Positions 34,697 through 44,249 of a DNA stretch of 64,000 bases are shown here, piece after piece. The number at the start of each line of letters is the position of its first letter. The stretch's first letter is position 1. Below the pieces are notes generated by a model, which saw nothing but the letters and a program-made list of their open reading frames with translations, was not told the DNA's origin and did no database searches. Both the position numbers and the translations under genes were made by a program. The stretch comes from Arabidopsis thaliana. Taxonomy: Eukaryota > Streptophyta > Magnoliopsida > Brassicales > Brassicaceae. The stretch covers positions 24,431,835 to 24,495,834 of the forward strand of contig NC_003076.8 of NCBI RefSeq assembly GCF_000001735.4, written 5' to 3'.

Positions 34697-35276
34697 TTAG
34701 TTATGCCTAGGAGGATGATGACCAGGGTTGCTATAATCGGCAGTTAAACTCTCCGTCTTGGTGAGTCTCTTCTTGTTTTTTCTTTTCTTCACCATTTCTT
34801 TACTCTCTATTTCTAAACCATTCTTCTCATTTGCCTCCACCTTCACATTTACATGCTTCAACGTCTTTCGGTTTTCAATTACATCTTCAGCATGCTAAGA
34901 ATAAAATGATGTAAGTCAATTTTAATTGATCAAAACCAATATGTCTAACTTATACTTATTTCGTAAACAAAAAAAAAATGGATTGAGAATTGAGTACCAT
35001 AGTACGTAGTTACCAATACCTTCTTGGCAATTTGGGTACCATTGCTTGCTCCAAGACCTTCACTATTTTTCATTTGTGGAGCTATATAGAAATTTTGATA
35101 AGCGTGATAAAACTTATTTACATACATACGTACGTTTTATACATAGTAATTAATTTATCTACACGGTTATGTAGTAGATATATACCTTGGCTATTAAAGT
35201 TTGCATTGGAGACTTTAGCATGCACCTGCAAAACGGAAAATACTAAAAGATAGCAAATAACCCTTATGGACACCAT
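34697..35276 (-). CDS. RGF1: Root meristem growth factor 1 precursor (GLV11/CLEL8)
   Basis: Three exons on the minus strand, 35276-35186, 35081-35020 and 34894-34697, give 116 residues. An N-terminal signal peptide ([20 protein letters not shown]) leads into a variable, Lys-rich propeptide. The last 13 residues are [13 protein letters not shown], the mature RGF1 peptide. The Asp-Tyr is the site for tyrosine sulfation and a Pro is hydroxylated. The secreted peptide is known to bind the RGFR/RGI receptor kinases and to keep PLETHORA levels high in the root stem cell niche. This matches AT5G60810. A TATA box (CTATATAA) lies about 95 bases upstream, at 35378-35371. The gene sits in a duplicated peptide cluster, next to DEFL copy B. 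Confidence 0.97.
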
Positions 35277-35370
35277 CTCGCCTTCCTTTTTTCTCCTTGG
35301 CTTGATGTACGTATATGAACAGAAAAGAGTAAACTTGTGTGTTTTATATGATGGAGAAGATGGTGGGAGG

Positions 35371-35378
35371 TTATATAG
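35371..35378 (-). promoter_or_regulatory. TATA box of RGF1
   Basis: CTATATAA on the minus strand, about 95 bases before the RGF1 start codon. Confidence 0.6.
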
Positions 35379-37801
35379 AGCAACAAAAAGTCCAAGAAGA
35401 ACAAAAAGAGCTCAAGGTCAAAGCTAGTATTCCGATAACCTTTACTATCTTTCTTTTTCTTTTAAAAACTTACATTATAGTTTATCGTAATATATAAGAA
35501 ATAAATCAAAGTGGAAAATGCGTTTAACTGTTTTGAATGTTGATCGTGCTTGGGGATTGTCTAAAAAGAGACAAAATTAACAGGTGCTAAGTCCAATGTT
35601 GTTCAAAGCTTTGGTTTTGGCATTCTTCTTGTATATCATGTGTTTTGAATTATATATTGTCATTAAATTTTCCAGATGATAATAAAAAAATAATACTTAC
35701 TTATTTTTTTTTTTTTTTGATAAAATGGCGTCTAAATTTTATTGTAATAATATATACATATTATTTTGTGATTAATATGATTAATATGATTAAATATGGT
35801 ATAGAACATATTATGAGTTTAGAATACAATGTGCAATTTAAAATGCTTCCTTCGTTTTTCTAACATACTGTAACATGTTTTAGGAAATAGATACGATAAT
35901 AGTATTATATATGTAGACATATATCACACATGTTTTTTGTTTTTTTTGGTAGTTTGCATGTATCACACATATAACTTATAAAGATATACTTACACAATCG
36001 TCTTCCAATTAAAAAAAAAAAGAAAAAAAAAGAGAGGCTGTTACTAAAACCTAGAAAGTGGGTATTACAACGTAATTAGTCAAAGTGTCGAGTGTCGACG
36101 TAGTTTTCAATTTGCTAGCAGACAGGATTGGTTTTTGTACCAAACCGAAGACATTAGAGAAGTTTTTGGTTTCGAATATTAATCCTACAAACCAAATGTG
36201 AAGTGAAGATGTTTAAAAGGATTATTGATAGAAATCGGTTGGATTGTGAAATGAATAATGGGAATTGGAAATTACATAACTTTATTCTGTTATGCAATTG
36301 CAATATTTACAATTTCGGTATGAGTTAAAAGACCGGAAAAGAAAATTAAACCAGCACCGGCCAACAAATGTAGAAGACCGACAGTGGCTCTTGTTTTTAA
36401 CGCAGTCGTTTTCGGGATACTAAAAAACCTCATGTGGATGTAAAGAATGAGATTTTAATTCATACTATAAAAAGAAGTAAACTTCAAAATATGGGTTTTA
36501 CTTTCCAAGGACATCTTCACGTGATGCTTTTTCTATATGCTCTCTAAAATAAGTACATCTTAATTATAAGTTATAACTCTTTTCTTTTTTTTGTTAAACA
36601 TCTTTATAAGTTATAAGTTATAACTAATAAAATATTCCAACTTTTTTTCTTACTACAACATATTCCTCAAAACGACACATAAATGAACTACTTTTTGTAA
36701 TAACACCTGTAATGAGGACGAACCAACTAGTTCACTGTTATATGGTATTCTTGATTACCTTAGAAATTCCAGCAATAATACATATAAGACGTTTGTTTGA
36801 CAAAAACAAAAACACAAAAACCAAAAACCAAAAACAAAAACAAGGTGTGTATTATAGCAACGATACGCCATAATCAAATTGTAGCATACATCACTTAAAC
36901 TACATGCAAGAACTAGTAAGAAAAGGGAAGCAAGTGTGCAGATTAAACAAACATATGTTCATATTTGCTAAAAGAGCTTCTTTTGGTAGCGACTGGCATT
37001 CTGGCAAGTTCGGAGCATGACATTTGAATCTTGGGTTTCCCAAGCAAATTGGTAATACCGACGTCTTTAACGTTCTTCTTTAGCAAATTAGTTTCTCGTT
37101 GGTTTTTCCAAAACTCAATAACTTTTATTTTTCCTTTTGCTCATCACTCATTCATGAATCATGATCATAGTAGAATATAATCTCGGTTATAAACTTATAA
37201 CCAATTGGTTCTTATCTACGTTTTTAATATGCATTCGCATAGATCATATACATAACCGACGCTCAGTCAGAATATAATGAAACAAGTTTGTTTTCTAAAC
37301 AAGAAGTAGACCTATCATCGTCACTTCTGATATAAAGAAATAGATAATTTTTTACTGGATGCAGCAACGGTTGATAAAATATATTACTTTATGCAAATCA
37401 AAGTCCCACTTACTTAATCATATAAACGAGAAACAAATAAGGGTACAACTAAAGCAACAAAATCCTATCGTACTCTTTTAAGCCATACTCATATCAGTCA
37501 CACTATTCCACTTGAATATAGAACAATGTTTTTGTCAACCTGCACTGTTACTCCTCCCCAACATTTACCATTTTACCACGGTCCTTTACTTATTCTCCGG
37601 TAGAAAAATCACTCGAATCAAGCCCATTTAGGTTCGGCCCATTAGCGTGAATCAGCGGCATTTTTGTACTTTTACATTAAATATATATTTTGGATTGATT
37701 CCATAAATAAAGTCAAAAAGTCTTTTTTGACGCAAATTTAAAAAAACAAATAGAAAATTGTTCCTCTCAAATAAAAAAGAGAAAGAGATCCACCGGAAAA
37801 T
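35379..37801. other. Intergenic region between divergent RGF1 and the RING-H2 gene
   Basis: Shared upstream DNA of two divergent genes. It contains A-rich simple sequence (about 36806-36842, CAAAAA/CCAAAAA units) and short poly-A/T runs. No gene or RNA is supported. Confidence 0.5.
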
Positions 37802-39061
37802 ATGGCGGAGATGTCTTACCTTCAGATCGACGATGCTAACGATGCCGTTTTCAACCATTACCGCCACCAACGGCGGCTACATGATCACCTGAGAGATCAA
37901 TCGTTTTCTCAGATCCTATATCCGCTTCCTCACTGGATCCAATCAGACGACGGCGATCTCTACATCTCTGAAACCGATTTTTCTTCCGGCGACGTTTCGG
38001 TGTCCGATCTAGTATTCACGACCGACGACGGTCTCGATCTTCTCGATCGGCGTAGCTTTGTTATGGATCTGTTCCACCAACGCGTTGAGCAATCTCAGGT
38101 AACTCCGCTTGATAATGACGGAATCGATGATTTCGAAAATTACGAGATGCGTGAGGATAATGTGGAACTTGATTTTGGATTGGAGATGGAATCTGGTAAC
38201 GGTTTCGTTGATAGTGATCTTGTTGTTAACCTTAATGAACACGTTGATGGGATGAGGTTATTAGGGATTGAGTCAGGCGATGTTATAGTTACAGTGGAAT
38301 CGTGTTTTGATTCTGATGATGAAGATGATCAAGAGAAGGAAGAGAGTGAGATTTGGGGAATAGATTTGAATGAAGAAGATGAGTATGTGAATGATGATGA
38401 TGATAATGATGATGAAGAAGAAGATGCTAGTGTGACAATCCCTCTTTGTTGGGATTCACTTCAATTAGAAGATTTAGGAATAAACAATGAGGATTGCGAG
38501 TGGGAAGAAGTTGATAGTGATGATGAGAGGGAGGTTTTGAGTGTTTTAGCAGAAGCTGATGATAACAATTCTGTATCAGTCTCTGTCGCAGCTACAATAT
38601 CTTTGGAAGATTTAGCGATAAGTGAGAGAAGGGGAAGTAGTAATCTAGGGTGGGAAGTTCTGTTGAATTCTCGTAGTCTCGAGTTTAATCTAGATGATGC
38701 AGAAAGCAACTTGGAGTTATACATTGGTGATATTGATCATGAAGAAGAAGATTATGAAGATTATCTTCATACAACAGAGTATGAGATGTTGTTTGAAGCT
38801 GAGATTTCATCTGGTATTGGTAAGCCTCCAGCATCTAAATCATTCATAAAGAATCTGAAAGTGTCTCCTTTGAGCAATGAGGATGTTATGGAGAACGATG
38901 ATGATGCGGTGTGTTGTGCGGTTTGCAAGGAAGAGATGATTGTAGGAAAGGAGGTTGCAGAGTTGCCTTGTAGACATAAGTACCATAGTGAATGTATTGT
39001 TCCATGGCTTGGGATTAGAAATACGTGTCCTGTTTGTCGTTTTGAGTTGCCTTCAGATTGA
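37802..39061 (+). CDS. RING-H2 zinc finger protein, probable E3 ubiquitin ligase
   Basis: A single uninterrupted exon of 419 residues. The first 360 residues are acidic, with Asp/Glu-rich stretches (VNDDDDNDDEEEDA and others), and show no other domain. The C-terminus is a complete C3H2C3 RING: Cys372, Cys375, Cys390, His392, His395, Cys398, Cys409, Cys412 (CAVCKEEM, then CRHKYHSEC, then CPVC). The conserved Trp of the E2-binding face (VPWL) is present. This fits AT5G60820, a RING/U-box family protein. The expected activity is ubiquitin transfer from an E2; no substrate is known to me. The start is the first ATG of the frame, close after a purine-rich leader. Confidence 0.93.
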   Translation: MAEMSYLQIDDANDAVFNHYRHQRRLHDHLRDQSFSQILYPLPHWIQSDDGDLYISETDFSSGDVSVSDLVFTTDDGLDLLDRRSFVMDLFHQRVEQSQVTPLDNDGIDDFENYEMREDNVELDFGLEMESGNGFVDSDLVVNLNEHVDGMRLLGIESGDVIVTVESCFDSDDEDDQEKEESEIWGIDLNEEDEYVNDDDDNDDEEEDASVTIPLCWDSLQLEDLGINNEDCEWEEVDSDDEREVLSVLAEADDNNSVSVSVAATISLEDLAISERRGSSNLGWEVLLNSRSLEFNLDDAESNLELYIGDIDHEEEDYEDYLHTTEYEMLFEAEISSGIGKPPASKSFIKNLKVSPLSNEDVMENDDDAVCCAVCKEEMIVGKEVAELPCRHKYHSECIVPWLGIRNTCPVCRFELPSD

Positions 39062-40780
39062 AGACTTAAGCAGGGCCTTTGAAGACCCTGAATATTAGGG
39101 TTTATGAGACGAAGAAGATGATGACTGACTTGTGTAATTAATAGGATAACTTGACTTGTGTGTAGAGTTTGAGCCAGTAAAAAATATTTACATATGTTGT
39201 ATGAACAAAATTATGATTTGTTTTTCCCTCTTATACTGAATCTCTTACAAAATTTGTTACATTTTTTCATATATTCTTATGTTCAACTTGTATTTCAAGC
39301 CAAACTTTATTGGGATGATTATTGGAGAGACTAACAAAAAAAAATACTATTAAACTATATACGACACGTAATTTTTCAGTAGATCATAATCTTTATTTTA
39401 GAATATTTGGTGTTATGTCATTTAATCACCCAGAGATTCTTTTGCTGTAAGTGTGATATGAGTAATGAAGAAATGAGATGGATAGAGCCTCAATGGGTTC
39501 AGGTTGGTTCAGACGAAACTTTGCAGAAAAGAGACATATTCTCCGTTTCTGGAAACAAGACATTTCCTCTCCGTAACATTTAATCACCATTTTGGTTAGC
39601 TCTTTCAAAGCTGTTAAACATCATTATCTCTCTTAATGGTGTTTGGTTCCTGCATTAATTAGCCTTGAAATTCAAGATTATTCCCTAATCTCAGTCTGGA
39701 AACAACGCATTGATGTTTCTTTTGACTTTATTGCAGTAGGTTGTATTTGCTATCGGCGTTATTTTCTTCTTATATGATTAAGATCCAATTACCAAAAAGG
39801 AATCAAGATAACAACTTTACGCAATTAGCATTGTCTTTGTCCAACTAGGTACAAAAGTTTGATTAACTTAACGCTAATGGAACATCATCTTGAATCGTTT
39901 CACATTTTCTTTTTATCTACTTTTAAAAGAAATTTTACAATTCCTAGGATTTTCTAAATTGACGAATAGACTTGGAACAGTAACATTGTGAGTGAAAATA
40001 GTGAAAATAGCAAAAAAACGTGCAAGATAGCATACACCGACCTATTTCGCTACGAAGTCCTTCTCATGACACAAACATTATTGTATTACACACGAAGTAG
40101 CATACGTTGGATTCGCACATAATCGAAAGAAAAAAAAAAAATCAAAACGTAAAAGGTGTTTCTAGGATTTTAATGGAATCAAAACAAACAAAATGAGATG
40201 AAAAAATAAGAAAAAATTATTAAGAATTTAGTTGTATATATCTAATACATTCATCTCCTTTTTTTTTTTTTTTTTTGGCTCAACTTCAAATACTCATTCA
40301 TCTCCTTTTTAAGAATTTCAAATGATTAAAACAAATTTTCATATTTTTGATCGATCAAGTTAAATGTGACTCATGAAAAAGAAAATAAAATTTGAAAAAG
40401 GACATGAAAATTTGTAAACAAAGAAAATAACAGGACATGAAAAAGAGGCTATCGTGAGAAAAAGATAGGACTAACCTTGACAAAGATGTAAATAAGTGAG
40501 ATTTTGTCAAAAAGTATCACTAGATAGTTTAATTAGTGGGAAGTTTTAATTGCTAAGCAAAAAATGTAAATACATTTGTCTTCATGCAAGTAAATTTTGT
40601 GTCATTATATAGCATTCATAAACCTTAAGTATGAGCCTACACAAATCTTTTATCTCTTCTCTCATTCTCTATCTTCCTCATTCTCTCTTGCTCTAGTTCT
40701 ATCACTCTCCCTATGACCCTATCCTCTCGATCTCTTACTTTTGACGTTTCTGATTCCTGCATCACAGAGAATTCAGTTTG
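39062..40780. other. Intergenic region and bZIP70 promoter and leader
   Basis: RING gene 3-prime UTR, AT-rich spacer, then the bZIP70 promoter. A TATA box (TATATAG, 40606-40612) and CT-rich leader precede the bZIP70 start. No separate gene is supported. Confidence 0.5.
40606..40612 (+). promoter_or_regulatory. TATA box of bZIP70
   Basis: TATATAG in ATTATATAGC, about 170 bases before the main start codon. It implies transcription starting near 40640, so that the uORF at 40713 is in the leader. Confidence 0.5.
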
Positions 40781-40781
40781 A
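40713..40781 (+). promoter_or_regulatory. Upstream ORF of bZIP70, stop overlaps main start
   Basis: ATG at 40713 opens a 22-codon frame (MTLSSRSLTF...) that ends in TGA at 40779-40781. The A of that TGA is the first base of the bZIP70 ATG, giving TGATG. It lies in a different frame from the main ORF. Whether it is translated is not shown. Confidence 0.6.
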
Positions 40782-41347
40782 TGATTAGACATCTAAAACC
40801 CTACATGGAGTCGTCTAGTGTCCATCGCTCTCATTGTTTCGATATTCTTGATGGAGTCCCACTACACGACGATCATTTCAACTCGGCATTCCTACCAAAC
40901 ACTGACTTTAATGTTCATTTGCAGTCAAACGTATCGACCCGCATCAACAATCAGTCTCACTTAGACCCAAATGCAGAAAACATTTTCCATAACGAAGGTC
41001 TTGCTCCAGAAGAAAGAAGAGCAAGAAGAATGGTCTCTAACCGGGAATCTGCAAGGAGGTCACGTATGCGCAAAAAGAAGCAGATCGAAGAGCTGCAACA
41101 ACAAGTTGAACAACTCATGATGTTGAATCATCACTTGTCTGAGAAAGTCATCAACTTGTTGGAAAGCAACCATCAGATCCTACAAGAGAACTCACAGCTG
41201 AAAGAGAAAGTCTCTTCCTTTCACTTGCTCATGGCAGATGTGCTATTACCCATGAGAAATGCAGAGAGCAACATCAATGACCGCAATGTGAATTATCTAA
41301 GAGGAGAACCATCAAACCGTCCCACCAACAGTCCCTTTGGTAAGTAA
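40781..41347 (+). CDS. BZIP70: bZIP transcription factor bZIP70
   Basis: A single open exon of 188 residues from the ATG at 40781; the next Met is residue 9. The basic region has the invariant N-x7-R (Asn87 to Arg95, in SNRESARRSRMRKKK). The leucine zipper follows with heptads at 105, 112, 119, 126, 133 (Ile) and 140. This length and layout fit the small, single-exon group S bZIPs of Arabidopsis and AT5G60830. It should act in the nucleus as a dimer binding ACGT-core DNA. There is no in-frame ATG between 40781 and an in-frame stop at 40751. The last codons contain a good splice donor (TTTG|GTAAGT at 41339/41340), so the C-terminus may be alternative. Confidence 0.9.
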   Translation: MIRHLKPYMESSSVHRSHCFDILDGVPLHDDHFNSAFLPNTDFNVHLQSNVSTRINNQSHLDPNAENIFHNEGLAPEERRARRMVSNRESARRSRMRKKKQIEELQQQVEQLMMLNHHLSEKVINLLESNHQILQENSQLKEKVSSFHLLMADVLLPMRNAESNINDRNVNYLRGEPSNRPTNSPFGK

Positions 41348-41607
41348 AAAAAAAAACTTTCATCTTCCACTCTTCTAGTTCTTGGTGTGTTAACTTAAGC
41401 CAGTAGTACTATGATTGATGCCATGTATGCGACTAGTGACTACTACAGTAGCAATTACTTACTTGCATTTGTATGTAGATACTAGATAACAACAATGTTA
41501 ACACCGAGATTGTGTATCACATTATTGGTCTAAAGAAGCAAATTAACTGAAGTAAAGGGTTCCATTCAAACATTGTTAACACCGAAAACAGAACAAAGAA
41601 AAAGAAA

Positions 41608-42589
41608 CTAAATGGGAAAATCTGGTTTCTCGCCAACATCACAAGTATCCTCTAAGACAGTACCTCCATTGGAGATTTCACCATTTGGTATCTCTGCAGA
41701 AGCTGAATCTATGACCTCTTCTTGTTCTTCTTCTACTTCTCCTACTTCATCTACTTCTTCTTCAACCTCTTCTACCTCTTCCATTTCTTCTACTTCTCCT
41801 ACTTCTTCTTCTTCAACAATGCATTGTGGCGGGTCTACAAACGAAGCATCCGGGTCTGCATACCAACGTGCACAAGGCAACCTAAAAGCAATATCCAAAA
41901 ACCAAGATAAACAGTATTATCAAAAATACAAAAACTTATGACAAAACCTCTGTTTCTAACACCTATCTGATTACTTACACGCTTGAAAAAATGGTTTCAC
42001 CATCAATTGTTGTTGTCTCCTCATATTCATCCACTGAAACAAACAACAAAACCACAGCCAAAAAGATTAATTTTTTATGAAAATTCAACCTCAAGAACAA
42101 CAATTCGAGACAAATTGAAAGTAACCTTCAGAGAAGTGCTTATCCATGAGATACTTTCTAAAATCAGCTTCGTAGCTTCGATACTTCTCAGCATACTCTT
42201 CGCTATCCAGATATCTAACAATGAAATTGGTATTTGTGAACATTCAAATTTAGGTTCTTCAACTGCACCACAAAGCCTAAAAAATTTCAAAATTCATGAA
42301 AGCAAAATTACTTGTAAAAAGATGGGTCTTCATCAACCAATTGATCTGTTAAAATTCCGTTGCTATTCACAATATCCATCATCTGCAACACAATCGGAGT
42401 TTTATAGATCGTGTAAATTACTCAGTGAAAGAGCAGAGAGAGCGGAGAGAGTACCGTAATTTTTGGCGGCGGCGGAGAGGGAGGAGCGGGGGAAAAGAGT
42501 TCAGCGTTGCCTGGCTTCTCCTGTGGTGGTGAATGCTCCACCTGCGGAGGCGGAATCGCCGGAGATGTAGTACACTCGGTCGTCGTCAT
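41608..42589 (-). CDS. Acidic protein of unknown function (plant-specific)
   Basis: Five exons on the minus strand, 42589-42455, 42382-42312, 42214-42126, 42033-41979 and 41881-41608, join in frame to 207 residues. The N-terminus is Pro-rich (ending SPAPPSPPPPKIT). The middle is a compact charged segment with aromatic residues (YLDSEEYAEKYRSYEADFR). The last third is a run of Glu and Val (VEEMEEVEEVEEEVDEVGE) encoded by GAA/GAG repeats. No catalytic or membrane motif is seen. Position fits AT5G60840, annotated as hypothetical. It is convergent with bZIP70, 260 bases apart. The exon chain is well supported by splice sites and frame; the function is unknown. Confidence 0.85.
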
Positions 42590-42875
42590 ACGTTTTCAGT
42601 TTTTTTTTTCTTTTTGAAAACTCAATCTATTATTGACTCTGACTATATGATTGTACTATCTTTGGTTTTTTTTTTCTTTCAACTTTTTATATTAGAATCA
42701 ATTTATGAAGACTAGGTTTTTGTCTTTTTATATATTTCTATATTAAATTCATTTTTGTATTTTTGAAAAATTATAAATTTATATAAAAAAATTAGGTAAT
42801 TTCCCCTTCATATACAGTCAATCTCATGAACCAGAAGTCATGAGTCCTCAAACATTGAGGTTGGACCTTAGAAGG

Positions 42876-43297
42876 CTTTTTGAGTACGGGCCTTCTAATT
42901 TGATATGGAAAAAAATCAAAGCTCTTTTTTTTTTCTGATAGGAATGTGAATTTCATTAGAATGAAGTGTTGGGGTTTTGCAAAATGTTGAACCTAAGTCT
43001 GTAAACTTTGCTAAAAAAAGAAGGTAAAAAACAAAGATTACAAAAACAGAGTTAAAGCTTTTCTCTCGTTCATTTGTTATCATCGTTAAAGGAAAATAAG
43101 GCGCTCTTATAACCTAAGACCCACCCAAAATACGACTCCCGTAAGTTCAAATAGTCAATAAAACCATGATAGTTAGCGTTTGCTGTTGTTGCATTGCATA
43201 AATATGTGATCGATTCATCGATATATTTGAATTTGAGTGAATAGGTTTACAAATCTTACTAAACTTTATACATCAGAAGGCCCGTACTCAAAAAGTC
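42876..43297. repeat. 21-base perfect inverted repeat pair
   Basis: The sequence at 42876-42896 (CTTTTTGAGTACGGGCCTTC plus T) returns as its exact reverse complement at 43277-43297 or within one base. The arms enclose about 380 bases of AT-rich DNA. No target duplication is evident. Confidence 0.75.
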
Positions 43298-43457
43298 ATT
43301 CAATAAATTAAAATAGGGCATAAAAACATGATAATCTAGTAAAATTCATATGGCGTGATGATTTTTTTGTTTTTCTAATCAAAAAGATGATGATTATGTT
43401 TCCATAAAATCATATTATTGTAAGATATGTACCGCCTGGTACTCCTATATATGTTAA

Positions 43458-44249
43458 CTAGATTTTAACCCGCGGTATACCGCGGTATGATTTATTTTTT
43501 TAAAATAATATATATTAAAACTTGCAAATTTTATTTTTATAAAATATTTATATTTTACAGTTTATAATTGTTATTAAGGAACGCTATACCACGAATCCAT
43601 GAGAAAATTGTTAAAAAACCTGAAGTTTTAACCCCTATAAAAACAGCATATTAATAGTATTTTAAAATTTTATAAATATTAATTCAAATACATCTACCAT
43701 ATAACCCAATTCCAAAATAAAACCCGTTCTGTAATTCTTTACCCGTCCTGTGATTTTTTTTTTAAGTAGTAATTTTTAAAATTTAAGAATTATTTATTAT
43801 ATATAAAAGTTTTTCAAATTTGTATCATTCTCTAATATATTTATATTTTATAGTTTAATTTTATATATAGTAACATTATACATACCACATAACATTTTTG
43901 GTTTTATATAATTTTTTCTAAATTAGGATGATTTGATAGGTTTAATATTAGTGATCTTAAAAAATAATAAATTAAAGATTTAACCCGTATTGAAACGGTG
44001 GATTAATTATATTTTACTTTTTTATTAATGTTGATTCAAAAACCCGTCCCTCCAAATCCGTTTTGCCAAAAAGTCATTTATTTTATTAATATGAATTTAA
44101 TTTATGATATGACTCTGAATTATAATCTAAATATTTTAGCTAATAACATAGGAGTGCACCATATTTATTTAATAGGGGAATGTACTATATGACCCGAATG
44201 CACTTTTACCCAAATCCACCAAAAAAGTCTTGCAAAAATACTATAGAGA
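43458..44249 (-). mobile_element. Non-autonomous Helitron
   Basis: On the minus strand it starts TCTCTATAGTATT at 44249 and ends CTAG at 43461-43458. Eight bases before the CTAG is the 16-base palindrome CCGCGGTATACCGCGG (43470-43485). The flanks are A (minus strand, 44250) and T (43457), the Helitron target. The 792-base element has no coding capacity. Its last 130 or so bases match the Helitron at 17131-17540 closely, so both come from one family. Confidence 0.78.
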
